From positions 2,232,001 through 2,296,000 of the forward strand of contig OZ242312.1 of NCBI GenBank assembly GCA_965207805.1: a DNA stretch of 64,000 bases. The letters are read 5' to 3'. The position numbers were made by a program, and so were the translations under genes. Positions 9,032 through 17,453 of the stretch are shown here, one piece after another. The notes under the pieces were generated by a model. The model saw nothing but the letters and a program-made list of their open reading frames with translations. It did not search any database and was not told the origin of the DNA. Positions within the stretch are counted from its first letter, which is position 1, and the number at the start of each line of letters is the position of its first letter. Source of the stretch: Palauibacter sp965207805 (GTDB taxonomy: Bacteria; Gemmatimonadota; Gemmatimonadetes; Palauibacterales; Palauibacteraceae).

Positions 9032-10321
9032 TCACCCCGCCGCGACCAGAGAAGGCTTCATCAGCGCCTCGTAATCGGCGCGGAACTTGTCGAGCGACGA
9101 CTCGAGCGGGAACACGACGCTGTCCGCCAGCACGCAGATCGTGCGCCCCGTCATCTGCTCGCACAGCTCGTACAGCGTGTCGATGTCGCTCGGGCGGCCG
9201 TCCCCAGCCTCGATGCGCTGCAGGATGCGGACGACCCATGAGGTGCCCTCGCGGCACTGCACGCACTGGCCGCACGACTCGTGCGCGTAGAACTGCGCGA
9301 TCCGGCGCATGGCGGCGACGATGTCCGTGTCCTCGTCCATCACGATCGGTGAGGCGGTGCCGAGCGCGCTGCCCGCCTCCGCCAGCCCCTCGTACGTCGT
9401 CGCGCAGTCGAGTTCGTCTCCGCTCAGGAACGCCGTGGAGGAGCCACCAGGGATCACGGCCTTCACCGGCTTGCCCGAGGGCGTGCCGCCGCAGGCGTCG
9501 AAGATGATGTCGCTCAGTGGCAGCCCGAGCGCGAACTCGTAGTTGCCGGGGCGCACGAGGTGCCCGGAGCAACTCCACAGCTTCGTGCCGGGAGACTCGT
9601 CGCTCCCCCACTGCCGGTACCAGTCCGCGCCGTTCTCGAGGATCATGGGGACCGCGGCAAGCGTCTCAACGTTGTTCACCGTCGTGGGCATCCCGAACGC
9701 CCCGGCCTGCGCCGGGAAGGGCGGCTTCGCCCAGGGTTCCGCGCGGTTGCCCATGAGCGAGTTCATGAGGCCGGTCTCCTCGCCGGCGATGTAGGCCCCG
9801 GCCCCCGCGTGGATCGTCACGTCGCACGACCACGACGAACCCAGGATCCCGTCCCCGGCGAGACCGGCCTCGTACGCCTCGACGACGGCGGCGTTCAGAA
9901 CCTGCGTCTCCTCGAAGAACTCGCCCCGCACGTAGATGTAGGCGTGTTCCGCCCCGATGGCGCGTGATGCGATGAGGCAGCCCTCGATGAGGAGGTGCGG
10001 CGTCCAGCGGATGACCTCGCGGTCCTTGAAGGCGCCCGGCTCGGACTCGTCCGCGTTGCAGCACAGGTAGTGCGGCTTGCCGTCGTCCTTCGGCATGAAG
10101 CTCCACTTGAGGCCCGTCGGGAAGCCCGCGCCGCCGCGTCCGCGGAGACCGGAGGCCTTCACGACCTCGGTGATCTCGGCGGGCGACATGTCGAGGGACC
10201 GCCGGAGCGCCTCGTAGCCACCCCCGGCGCGCCAGCCGTCGAGCGTGCGCGCTTCGGCCTCGCCCTGGTGCCGCGACAGCCGGGTCGTGACCTCGAGTTC
10301 GCTCCGGTGCGGAAAGCTCAT
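9032..10321 (-). CDS. nuoF: NADH-quinone oxidoreductase subunit F
   Basis: FMN- and NADH-binding subunit, entry point of electrons into complex I. Seen: the FMN loop LRGRGGAGFPTGLKW at about 59-73, YICNADES-like CCNADESEPGAFKDRE, AGAYIAGEETGLMNSLMGNR, and the N3 [4Fe-4S] motif ESCGQCVQCREGT near 350 with the fourth Cys in RTICVLADSV near 393. 429 residues, normal length. The ATG at 10321 overlaps the nuoE TGA as ATGA. Confidence 0.96.
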   Translation of the reverse strand: MSFPHRSELEVTTRLSRHQGEAEARTLDGWRAGGGYEALRRSLDMSPAEITEVVKASGLRGRGGAGFPTGLKWSFMPKDDGKPHYLCCNADESEPGAFKDREVIRWTPHLLIEGCLIASRAIGAEHAYIYVRGEFFEETQVLNAAVVEAYEAGLAGDGILGSSWSCDVTIHAGAGAYIAGEETGLMNSLMGNRAEPWAKPPFPAQAGAFGMPTTVNNVETLAAVPMILENGADWYRQWGSDESPGTKLWSCSGHLVRPGNYEFALGLPLSDIIFDACGGTPSGKPVKAVIPGGSSTAFLSGDELDCATTYEGLAEAGSALGTASPIVMDEDTDIVAAMRRIAQFYAHESCGQCVQCREGTSWVVRILQRIEAGDGRPSDIDTLYELCEQMTGRTICVLADSVVFPLESSLDKFRADYEALMKPSLVAAG

Positions 10322-10926
10322 GCGCCGCCTCCCGCATCCGACCCGCCGCGCCCGGCACCGTCGCCCGCGCCGTTTCGCGCCCCGCGCAGGCCGGTCACGA
10401 TTTCGGGCACGCGCTCCGGCGTCACGTCCTCGAGGTAGCGCTCGTTGACCTGCACGACAGTGGCGAAGCCGCAGGCGCCGAGACATTCCGCCTCGATCAC
10501 CGTGAACTCCCCGTCCTCCGAGATCTCCCCCTCGCGGGTCCCCGTCTCGGCGAGGAAGCGGTGCAGCACCTCTTCGGCCCGGTTCAGGTGGCAGGAGATG
10601 TTCGTGCACACCTGGACGAAGTGACGTCCGACCGGGTGCTTGTTGTACATCGTGTAGAAGGTCGCGATCGAGTGGACGTAGGCCGGCGTCAGTTCCAGCG
10701 CCTCGGCGACCTCGACCATGTCCGCGGGCTCGATCCACCCCTTCACCGACTGCACGAAGCCGAGCATGGGAAGGAGCGCCGCCTGCTTCGTCGGATAGCG
10801 GGAGAGGGCCGCCTCCAGCCGGTGCTTCCCCTCCTCCGTCTCGAAGATGGGACCGTCGAAGGTCTCCCTCGCCGTCAACTGGAAGGGCTGCGCGCCCACG
10901 ACCGCGGGGTGGATGCGCCGGCTCAC
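10318..10926 (-). CDS. nuoE: NADH-quinone oxidoreductase subunit E
   Basis: Thioredoxin-fold subunit with the N1a [2Fe-2S] cluster. Ligands C107, C112 (VCTNISC) and C148, C152 (ECLGAC) are all present. 202 residues, with a Gly/Ala/Asp-rich tail after about 180. The GTG at 10926 makes a GTGA overlap with nuoCD and gives a normal N-terminus, so I chose it over longer frames that run into nuoCD. Confidence 0.94.
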   Translation of the reverse strand: MSRRIHPAVVGAQPFQLTARETFDGPIFETEEGKHRLEAALSRYPTKQAALLPMLGFVQSVKGWIEPADMVEVAEALELTPAYVHSIATFYTMYNKHPVGRHFVQVCTNISCHLNRAEEVLHRFLAETGTREGEISEDGEFTVIEAECLGACGFATVVQVNERYLEDVTPERVPEIVTGLRGARNGAGDGAGRGGSDAGGGA

Positions 10927-12785
10927 CGGTCGATCTCCCCGAGCACGACGTCGAGCGAGGCGTTGATCGCGACGACGTCCGCGACGAGTTCGCCCCGCAC
11001 GAGTTCGGGGAGCGAGGCGATGTTGATGAACGACGGGCCGCGGAAACGGCAGCGGACGGGCTTCGTGCCGCCGTCGGAGATGATCCCGAATCCCAGCTCG
11101 CCCTTCGAGCTTTCGATGGAGTACCACGTCTCGCCGGCCGGCACGCGGACGCCCTCCATCACGAGCTTGAAGTGCGAGATCATGGTGTCGATCGACCCCA
11201 TCGCCTCGCCCTTCGGAGGCAGGACGATCCGGTAGTCGTCGATGTTGATCGGGCCTCCCGGGAGCCCGTCCAGCGCCTGCTCGATGATGCGGACGCTCTG
11301 CCGCATCTCCTCCACCCGCACGAGATAGCGGTCGTAGACGTCCCCCTCGGTCCCCACGGGCACGTCGAAGTCGTACTCCTCGTAGCCGAGGTAGGGGCGC
11401 GCCTTGCGCACGTCGTAGGCCACGCCGCTCGCGCGGAGGGCGGGGCCGGTGACGCCGTAGCTCAGCGCCTTGTCCGCGGAGAGCACGCCGATGTCCATCG
11501 TGCGGCCCTGCCAGATCGCGTTGCGCGACAGCAGCCGCTCGACCTCGTCCAGCGTCTCCGGGAAGGTGGACGTGAAGTCGCGCGCCGCCGCCGTCCAGCC
11601 CACGGGCAGATCCGCCATCATCCCGCCGACCCGCGTGACGGAGGTCGTGATCCGGCCCCCCGTGTACGCCTCGTGCAGGTTGTAGATCCGCTCGCGCTCC
11701 TGGAACGTGTAGAGGAAGACGGAGAAGGCGCCGATGTCGATCGCCGTCGTCCCCAGCCACAGGAGGTGGCCGAGGATGCGGTTCAGCTCGCCGAGGATGA
11801 CGCGGACGACGCGGCAGCGCTCCGTGATCTCGACGTCGAGGAGCGCTTCGACCGCCCCCGCGAAGCCGATGTTGTAGAGCATCGGCGCGAGGTAGTCCAT
11901 GCGGTCCGTGTAGGGCACGCACTGGTTCCACTCGCGGTATTCGCACGTCTTCTCGAAGCCCGTGTGCAGATACCCGATATGGGGGGAGCAGCGCACGATG
12001 CGCTCCCCGTCGAGCTGGAGCACGAGCCGGAGGACGCCGTGGGTGGCCGGGTGCTGCGGTCCCATGTTGATGAGGATGGGCTCGCCCTCAAGCGCGTCCT
12101 CGGGCTGCTCGTCCGGGTGTACGTCGCGGATGCCGCCCTCCGGCGGGGCCTCAACCTCTCCATCCTCCGTGACGGCGTAGCCCGCCATCTCCAACTCCTC
12201 GACGGCGTACATGTCGACGAGGTCGCGGGAGAGCGCGCGGCTCACCTGCCGGGAGCGGCTGAAGCGTCCCCGGAGCGGGAAGTCCTTCCGGAGCGGGAAC
12301 CCCTCCTCGTAGTTCTCCGGCATGAGGATGCGGCGCAGGTCCGGATGGCCGCGGAAGCTCACGCCGTACATGTCCCACACCTCGCGCTCGAGCCAGTCGG
12401 CGGCGAGCCACAGGTCCGTGACGCTGTCCAGCTCGAGGTCGTCCATCGGGACCTCGCACGCGACCCGGAGCTGGCGGCCGTGGGCCATGGACCAGAGCTG
12501 GTACCAGACCTGGATCGGGGCGCCGATGCCGGCGTGCGCTCCCATGACGTCCGCGAGCAGGTCGTACGCCTGGTCGGGCGTGTCGCGGAGGAAGCGGAGC
12601 GCCTCGGCGATGAGGCCGGGGTCGATCCACACGACGGGATAGCCGAGCGCGTCCGTCTCCACGCGGCGGACGCCGTCTCCGAAGCGCTCGCGCAGGGCGA
12701 GGACCGAGGGATGGCTCGCCGCTTCCCCGTCGAGGGGCGCGACCCGCACCATGCGCGGAGGCGCGGTCGTCGTCGCGGTCGTCAA
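10923..12785 (-). CDS. nuoCD: NADH-quinone oxidoreductase fused subunits C/D
   Basis: Fusion of the 30-kDa (NuoC, about 1-195, with LEREVWDMYGVSFRGHPDLR) and 49-kDa (NuoD, about 230-620) subunits. NuoD shows GPQHPATHG, the quinone-site histidine region, HIGYLHTGFEKTCEYREWNQ, and the family C-terminus VLGEIDR. The two are joined by an acidic linker (about 205-230). 620 residues. The start is uncertain: TTG 12785 lies 16 nt after nuoB, while ATG 12752 is the first ATG; neither has a clear ribosome site. Fused nuoCD is known in enterobacteria and some other groups. Confidence 0.93.
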   Translation of the reverse strand: MTTATTTAPPRMVRVAPLDGEAASHPSVLALRERFGDGVRRVETDALGYPVVWIDPGLIAEALRFLRDTPDQAYDLLADVMGAHAGIGAPIQVWYQLWSMAHGRQLRVACEVPMDDLELDSVTDLWLAADWLEREVWDMYGVSFRGHPDLRRILMPENYEEGFPLRKDFPLRGRFSRSRQVSRALSRDLVDMYAVEELEMAGYAVTEDGEVEAPPEGGIRDVHPDEQPEDALEGEPILINMGPQHPATHGVLRLVLQLDGERIVRCSPHIGYLHTGFEKTCEYREWNQCVPYTDRMDYLAPMLYNIGFAGAVEALLDVEITERCRVVRVILGELNRILGHLLWLGTTAIDIGAFSVFLYTFQERERIYNLHEAYTGGRITTSVTRVGGMMADLPVGWTAAARDFTSTFPETLDEVERLLSRNAIWQGRTMDIGVLSADKALSYGVTGPALRASGVAYDVRKARPYLGYEEYDFDVPVGTEGDVYDRYLVRVEEMRQSVRIIEQALDGLPGGPINIDDYRIVLPPKGEAMGSIDTMISHFKLVMEGVRVPAGETWYSIESSKGELGFGIISDGGTKPVRCRFRGPSFINIASLPELVRGELVADVVAINASLDVVLGEIDR

Positions 12786-12801
12786 CGGCGGATCGCCCCG
12801 G

Positions 12802-13509
12802 TCAATCCCGGTGTTCCAGGCGGCGTTCGCGCCGGTCGCGGGAGCGGGTCAGCGCGGAGGTCGGGCCGAGCCCGCTCATGCGGTTCTGGTTCGTCGAGTT
12901 GCCGAAGGGCTGGGCGACGAGTTCGATCGTCTCCGGGGGCAGGTTCGGACGTCCGACCGCCTCCGGATCCTCGTCCCGCGACCGGGGGTCGGCCAGCGAC
13001 TCTCCCTTGATCTTCTCCTGGATCATGAGGAGTCCGTAGATGAGGCCTTCCGGCCGCGGCGGGCAGCCGGGGACGTAGACGTCGACGGGGACGATGGTGT
13101 CGATGCCCTGGACGATCGTGTAGTTGTCGAACATCCCGCCGGAACTCGCGCACGCGCCCATGGACACGCACCACTTGGGCTGCGGCATCTGGTCCCAGAC
13201 GCGGCGCAGGACGGGGGCGAGCTTGTAGGTCACGCGGCCGGCGACGATCATCAGGTCCGCCTGGCGGGGGCTGAAGGACATGCGCTCCATCCCGAAGCGG
13301 CCGATGTCGTACTTGCTCGCGGCCGAGGCCATCATCTCGATCGCGCAGCAGGCGGTCCCGAACGGCATGGGCCACAGCGAGTTGCGGCGCGCCCAGTTGA
13401 CGACGTAGTCGAGCTTCGTCGTCATCCAGTTGTGCGGGATGCCGGTGTCGAGCTCGCCGGGGTTGGCGTCCGGATGCGCGCCAGGCGGCAGCGTATCGAG
13501 GGTTCTCAT
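12802..13509 (-). CDS. nuoB: NADH-quinone oxidoreductase subunit B
   Basis: Holds cluster N2, which passes electrons to quinone. Ligands C54-C55 (ACCAIEM), C120 (SMGACASSGG) and C149 (VPGCPPRPE) are spaced 65 and 29 residues as in the family. 235 residues, longer than the usual 160-220 because of an Arg/Asp-rich C-terminal tail after about 175 that I cannot assign. ATG at 13509 is preceded by GGGGAGAC. Confidence 0.95.
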   Translation of the reverse strand: MRTLDTLPPGAHPDANPGELDTGIPHNWMTTKLDYVVNWARRNSLWPMPFGTACCAIEMMASAASKYDIGRFGMERMSFSPRQADLMIVAGRVTYKLAPVLRRVWDQMPQPKWCVSMGACASSGGMFDNYTIVQGIDTIVPVDVYVPGCPPRPEGLIYGLLMIQEKIKGESLADPRSRDEDPEAVGRPNLPPETIELVAQPFGNSTNQNRMSGLGPTSALTRSRDRRERRLEHRD

Positions 13510-13534
13510 CGTGTCTCCCCGCCCGGTCCCGGGT

Positions 13535-13891
13535 TCAGTCCCATTCGAGGGCCCCCTTCTTCCACGCGTACACGAGTCCGACGCCGAGCACGGTGAGGAA
13601 CGCCGTGATCTCCATGAACCCGACCATCCCCAGTTCCCGGAAGATCGCGGCCCACGGAATGAGGAAGAGCGTCTCGATGTCGAGGACGATGAAGAGCATC
13701 GCCACGATGTAGAAATTGACCGAGAAACGCTCCCGCGTCGTCCCGAGCGGGGGAATCCCCGACTCGTACGGGCTCGCCTTCACCGGGGTGGGTCGTCGGG
13801 AGCCCACGAAATGCGACACGCCCATCATCGCGGCCGCGTTCAGCACGCCGACCAACGCGAGGATCAGGATGCCGAGATATGGGTCGAGCAA
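13535..13891 (-). CDS. nuoA: NADH-quinone oxidoreductase subunit A
   Basis: Three-helix membrane subunit, 118 residues. Seen: KASPYESGIPPLGTTRERFS and the signature FLVLDIE-like FIVLDIETLFLIPWA. I chose TTG at 13891 because GAGGAG lies 9 nt upstream and the resulting length is typical; an upstream ATG would add about 28 unlikely residues. First gene of the nuo operon; 25 nt separate it from nuoB. Confidence 0.93.
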   Translation of the reverse strand: MLDPYLGILILALVGVLNAAAMMGVSHFVGSRRPTPVKASPYESGIPPLGTTRERFSVNFYIVAMLFIVLDIETLFLIPWAAIFRELGMVGFMEITAFLTVLGVGLVYAWKKGALEWD

Positions 13892-13946
13892 GGGGGTTCG
13901 CTCCTCTCGTGCGAGCTTGTGAATTTCTTCACTTTCCCGCGCCGCG

Positions 13947-13975
13947 AAGGTATCGCGGAGGGGTGGGAGCGGCAA
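13947..13975 (-). promoter_or_regulatory. Possible promoter of the nuo operon
   Basis: TTGCCG (13975-13970) and TACCTT (13952-13947), 17 nt apart, lie 55 nt upstream of nuoA in the divergent gap with the hydrolase gene. The match to the housekeeping consensus is only partial (about 4/6 and 3/6), so this is tentative. Confidence 0.3.
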
Positions 13976-14007
13976 GCGGTATTTGGCCTCGGAAGCCGAG
14001 GGAGCGA

Positions 14008-14886
14008 GTGAGTCGAAAGCGGCCTGTGGTGCGGAATGTGGCGATCGGCGAAGGCACGGTACGCGTGACGGTTCTGGGCGCGGGGCGCCCCGTCCTCTTC
14101 CTGCACGGGATCAGCGCCCACGGCCGCGCCTGGCGGCCCGTCGCCGAGCGCTTCGCCGAGGCACATCCGGGGTGGGAATGTTGGCTTCCCGACCTGCCGG
14201 GCCGCGGCGCATCGGACGTACGGACGGAACTCTCCTACACCCTCGACGACGAGGTGCGCCGGCTTCGTGAGCTTGTGCGGGCGCTGGCGCCGGACGGCCC
14301 GCTGCCGCAACTCGTCGCCGGGCACTCGCAGGGCGCGGCGATCGCGCTCGCCCTCGCGGCGGCGGAACCGGGCATCGGCGGCCTGCTGCTCTCGAATCCG
14401 GTCACGCCGGAGATCCGGAGCCCAGCCGTTCTGGGGTTGCTGCGGTCGTCCGCGGTGCGGAGGGCGGTCGGAAGCCTCCTGGCGCCGCTTCACGCGCCGC
14501 TGGGACACCTGGTGCTTCGGCGGGCGTGCGGTCCCGACTTCCGCGCCCCCGCGGAGCTGGTCGCCGCCTATGCGCGGCCGTGGTCGAGCCCGGCGCGCGC
14601 CCGCACGCTCCTGCGCATCCTGGCCGACTGGCGCCCTTCGGAACTGGAGGACCGCATGCCCCGGCGCCCGGTCGCCGCCCGCGTCGTGACCGGCGCCCAC
14701 GACCCGAGGATCCCCGTTGAAGCCGCAAGGCGCCTCGCCTCCCGCCTCGACTGCGACTTCACCGTGTCCCCCGACGGCGGCCACGTCCTGACCGAACAAC
14801 ACCCCCGGCTCCTGGCCCGCCTCCTGGGCGAAATGGCTGGCCGGTTGGCCCCGCCCCCGGCAGCTTCTAGAGCTTCGGGGGCGTGA
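14008..14886 (+). CDS. Alpha/beta-fold hydrolase
   Basis: About 292 residues, cytoplasmic (no signal peptide). Seen: oxyanion strand FLHGISAHGR (31-40), the nucleophile elbow AGHSQGA with S107, an acidic residue in VVTGAHDPRIP near 230 and the histidine in PDGGHVLTEQHP near 258, i.e. a full Ser-Asp-His triad. The substrate cannot be told from sequence. GTG at 14008 follows AGGGAG by about 4 nt; GTG codons a few residues later are alternatives. Divergent from nuoA; its 3' end overlaps the end of dcd by 20 bp on the other strand. Confidence 0.85.
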   Translation: MSRKRPVVRNVAIGEGTVRVTVLGAGRPVLFLHGISAHGRAWRPVAERFAEAHPGWECWLPDLPGRGASDVRTELSYTLDDEVRRLRELVRALAPDGPLPQLVAGHSQGAAIALALAAAEPGIGGLLLSNPVTPEIRSPAVLGLLRSSAVRRAVGSLLAPLHAPLGHLVLRRACGPDFRAPAELVAAYARPWSSPARARTLLRILADWRPSELEDRMPRRPVAARVVTGAHDPRIPVEAARRLASRLDCDFTVSPDGGHVLTEQHPRLLARLLGEMAGRLAPPPAASRASGA

Positions 14887-15421
14887 CTCCGGTCTGGCCC
14901 TGGTACTTGCCGGCCTTGTCCGCGTAGCTGACCTCGCAGACCTCGTCCGACTCGAAGAAGAGGACCTGGGCGATCCCCTCGTTCGCGTACACGCGCGCGG
15001 GCAGCGGCGTCGTGTTCGAGATCTCCAGCGTCACGTGCCCTTCCCACTCGGGTTCGAAGGGCGTGACGTTCACTATGAGGCCGCAGCGCGCGTAGGTGCT
15101 CTTCCCCACGCAGATAGTGAGGATGTTCCGCGGAATCCTGAAGTACTCGATGGAGCGCGCGAGGGCGAAGGAATTCGGGGGGATGATGCAAACGTCGCCC
15201 GAGTACTCGAGGAAGGAGCGCTCGTCGAACTTCTTGGGATCGACGACCGGGAAGAGCGCGTTGTGGAAGATCCGGAATTCGTCGGCGACCCGCATGTCGT
15301 AGCCGTAGCTGCTGACGCCATAGGAGATGACGCCGTCGCGGACCTGGCGGTCGGCAAAGGGTTCGATCATCCCCTGCTCGCGCGCCATGCGCCGAATCCA
15401 GCCGTCGCTCTTGATCGCCAT
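14867..15421 (-). CDS. dcd: dCTP deaminase
   Basis: Deaminates dCTP to dUTP (possibly with dUTPase activity in bifunctional forms, which I cannot judge). 184 residues. Seen: SYGVSSYGYDMRVADEFRIF, VCIIPPNSFALARSIEYFRI, GKSTYARCGLIVNVTPFEP with the catalytic Arg/Glu region EGHVTLEISNTTPLPARVYA, and ADKAGKYQGQTGVTPPKL at the end. ATG at 15421 is preceded by AGAGGT; a 12-residue Arg-rich in-frame extension upstream is judged non-coding. Confidence 0.95.
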   Translation of the reverse strand: MAIKSDGWIRRMAREQGMIEPFADRQVRDGVISYGVSSYGYDMRVADEFRIFHNALFPVVDPKKFDERSFLEYSGDVCIIPPNSFALARSIEYFRIPRNILTICVGKSTYARCGLIVNVTPFEPEWEGHVTLEISNTTPLPARVYANEGIAQVLFFESDEVCEVSYADKAGKYQGQTGVTPPKL

Positions 15422-15497
15422 CGGACCTCTGGGTTGGGGTCTCCTCCGACGCGTCAACCTACGCGCACGTCAAGGGGTGCGGCGCCGTGCCGGTGCG

Positions 15498-15887
15498 TCA
15501 GGTTTGGGTGAGGGCGATCCAGGCGGCCCAGATCCAGGCGGCGATGAGGGCGGCGCCGCCGAGGGGCGTGATCGCGCCGAGCCAGCCGATGCCGGACAGG
15601 GCGAGGGCGTAGAGCGTGCCGCTGAACACCGCGACGCCGCCCAGCATGAGCATCCCGGGACGTCTCCACCGGGCCTCCGGCCACCGGGCCGCGGCAAGGC
15701 CGAGGAGGATGAGCCCGAGGGCGTGCAGCATGTGGTAGCGGGCCGCCGTGTCGAAGATCGCGAGGGCCTCGGCCGAGAGGCGGCCTTCGAGCGAGTGCGC
15801 GCCGAATGCTCCGGCGGCGACTCCGAGCCCCGCGAGCAGGCACCCGGCCGCGAGGAGCTTGCGGTGCGGCGAATCGGCGCCGGTCAA
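15498..15887 (-). CDS. DUF423 family small membrane protein
   Basis: 129 residues with four hydrophobic segments. N-terminal LLAAGCLLAGLGVAAGAFGAHSLEGRLSAEALA and the following FDTAARYHMLHALGLILLG are typical of the DUF423/YgdD inner-membrane family; function is unknown. The start is TTG 15887, 10 nt after the stop of the upstream small gene; no strong ribosome site is visible. Last gene of a probable moaA operon. Confidence 0.85.
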   Translation of the reverse strand: MTGADSPHRKLLAAGCLLAGLGVAAGAFGAHSLEGRLSAEALAIFDTAARYHMLHALGLILLGLAAARWPEARWRRPGMLMLGGVAVFSGTLYALALSGIGWLGAITPLGGAALIAAWIWAAWIALTQT

Positions 15888-15897
15888 GCGAAGACGA

Positions 15898-16143
15898 TCA
15901 GTCGAACATCGGGGCCGCGCCCGCGCCCGCCCTCCGCGCGGCCTCGCCGGCGACCGTCTCCATGACCCGGTCCCAGCGCTCCGGACTGATCTCGGCCAGC
16001 GTGGCTTCGAGGAGGGCCGCCAGTTCGGCCCCTTCCTCACGCCGCATGGGGGAATCGCCGTCTTCGAGTTCCAGCCGCCTGCGCAGGTCGGTTGCGCGTT
16101 CGAGCAGATCCCTGTGACGGAGTCGTTCCTCGTAGCTCGTCAT
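15898..16143 (-). CDS. Hypothetical 81-residue helical protein coupled to moaA
   Basis: Highly charged, probably all-helical 81-residue protein (Arg/Glu-rich, with a coiled-coil-like stretch at 5-30 and SPERWDRVMETVAGEAARRA later). I do not recognise a family. ATG at 16143 overlaps the moaA stop as ATGA, so translation is probably coupled. It could be a small partner of MoaA or merely hitch-hike; nothing in the sequence decides this. Confidence 0.7.
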   Translation of the reverse strand: MTSYEERLRHRDLLERATDLRRRLELEDGDSPMRREEGAELAALLEATLAEISPERWDRVMETVAGEAARRAGAGAAPMFD

Positions 16144-17120
16144 CCGCCGACCTGACTCAGGGCGGCGAGCCCGCCGCTGCCGGCCGCCGTTCCCAGTTCC
16201 AGGTAGTGGCGCTTCGGCTTCCCGGCGAGCGCCTCCGCCACCGCGCCCTCGATACGGCCCGTGTCGCGCAGCGGGCCCTTCAGGTCGACCTCGTGATCGC
16301 CGAACAGGCAGGTCCGCAGCTTCCCATCGGCGGTCAGCCGCATGCGGTTGCAGCGCTCGCAGTAGTTGTGGGAGAGGGGCGTGATCGCACCCACCGTCCC
16401 GGCGCCGCCCGGGAAGCGGTAATACACGGCGGGCCCGTTCCCCCGGGGTCCCGGGTCCGGCAGCAGGTCCTCGATCGCGCGGATCTTCTCGAGCACTTCG
16501 TCCGTCGAGATGAAACGGTCGGTGAGATGCAGGTTCTCTCCGACCGGCATGAGTTCGATGAAGCGCACATGCCAGGGCCGCTCCCGCGTGATCTCGGCGA
16601 AGTCGACGACCTCGTGGTCGTTGAGGCCCCGCATGATGACGCAGTTGATCTTGATCGGAGCGAAGCCCGCCTCCTCGGCGGCCCGCAGGCCGTCCATCGT
16701 CTCGTCGAAACGCCGCGCCGGCCGCCGGGCGATCTCCTCGAACCCATCCCGGTCGAGCGTATCCAAGCTGACGTTCACGCGCGCGACTCCGGCTTCCCGG
16801 AGGGCCGTCGCGAAACGCGGCAGGAGGATGGCGTTCGTGGAGAGCGAGATGTCGTCGATGCCGGGGACCGCGGCGATCATGCGGACGAGATCCGGCAGGT
16901 CCTTGCGGACGAGCGGTTCCCCGCCGGTGATCCGGACCCGCTGCAACCCGAGCGCGGCCATCTGGCGCACGATCTCGGAGATCTCCTCGTACGCGAGCAT
17001 CTCGGGCTTGGGGATCCAGGCGAGCCCCTCCTCCGGCATGCAGTACGTGCAGCGCAGGTTGCAGCGATCCGTGACCGATATCCGGAGATACCGGATCCGG
17101 CGACCGAACTGATCTCTCAT
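16140..17120 (-). CDS. moaA: GTP 3',8-cyclase MoaA
   Basis: Radical-SAM enzyme for the first step of molybdenum cofactor synthesis (GTP to 3',8-cyclo-GTP). 326 residues. The SAM cluster motif C20-C24-C27 (CNLRCTYC), RITGGEPLVRKDL, a C-terminal cluster motif NYCERCNRMRLTADGKLRTC near 252-270, and the conserved Gly-Gly end (QVGG) are present. Followed by an ATGA-coupled small gene and DUF423. moaC is not in the window; moaD-moaE lie about 300 bp upstream. Confidence 0.96.
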   Translation of the reverse strand: MRDQFGRRIRYLRISVTDRCNLRCTYCMPEEGLAWIPKPEMLAYEEISEIVRQMAALGLQRVRITGGEPLVRKDLPDLVRMIAAVPGIDDISLSTNAILLPRFATALREAGVARVNVSLDTLDRDGFEEIARRPARRFDETMDGLRAAEEAGFAPIKINCVIMRGLNDHEVVDFAEITRERPWHVRFIELMPVGENLHLTDRFISTDEVLEKIRAIEDLLPDPGPRGNGPAVYYRFPGGAGTVGAITPLSHNYCERCNRMRLTADGKLRTCLFGDHEVDLKGPLRDTGRIEGAVAEALAGKPKRHYLELGTAAGSGGLAALSQVGG

Positions 17121-17182
17121 GGCACCGATCGTGTGGGTTTCGCGGGAAGCTCATCGCTCCCCCGGGCCGGGAGCGGCGAGTG

Positions 17183-17225
17183 GCGGGACTCCGCGCAGCC
17201 TTTCGCAGCCGCGCGGAGTCCCCGC
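17183..17225. terminator. Strong GC-rich inverted repeat between the 40-residue gene and moaA
   Basis: GCGGGACTCCGCGC (17183-17196) pairs with GCGCGGAGTCCCCGC (17211-17225) apart from one bulged C. No U-run follows on either side, so it may act as a terminator, an attenuator or a processing hairpin in the gap ahead of moaA. Confidence 0.45.
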
Positions 17226-17234
17226 TGCGGACGA

Positions 17235-17255
17235 CTAGTGTCGATACGACACTAG
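17235..17255. repeat. Perfect 9-bp-arm palindrome over the stop codon of the 40-residue gene
   Basis: CTAGTGTCG, then ATA, then CGACACTAG. The right arm contains the TAG stop (minus strand) of the small gene at 17252-17374. It could be an operator or an RNA hairpin. It lies 10 nt from the larger hairpin at 17183-17225. Confidence 0.6.
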
Positions 17256-17374
17256 CTGATCGCCGTGACGTCCTCCTGCATCATCATGTTGTCGTCATCG
17301 TCGCCACAGTCTCCGGCAAACGAGACCGTCGCGATCATCGCGACGACCAGCAGGTTGCGGACCATTTTCAACAT
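17252..17374 (-). CDS. Small exported Asp/Met-rich peptide, unknown function
   Basis: A 40-residue frame with an excellent AGGAGG site 5 nt before its ATG (17374), which is the main reason for calling it. The N-terminal half (MLKMVRNLLVVAMIATVSFAG) looks like a signal sequence or single membrane helix; the rest is DCGDDDDNMMMQEDVTAIS. The Cys could be a poor lipobox (AGDC). The acidic and Met-rich tail might bind metal, but this is a guess. It sits between moaE and moaA and ends inside a perfect palindrome. Confidence 0.55.
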   Translation of the reverse strand: MLKMVRNLLVVAMIATVSFAGDCGDDDDNMMMQEDVTAIS

Positions 17375-17453
17375 GGCGTCCTCCTCGATTTGGGCGCCCG
17401 CGCCCGAGGCCGGTTGCCTCGGAATCCGTCGGACCGCCCCTGACCAGACCTTC

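Noticed and set aside
15898..17154. Long minus-strand frame overlapping moaA
   Set aside because: Only its last 81 codons look like protein; the rest is the shadow of moaA in another frame.
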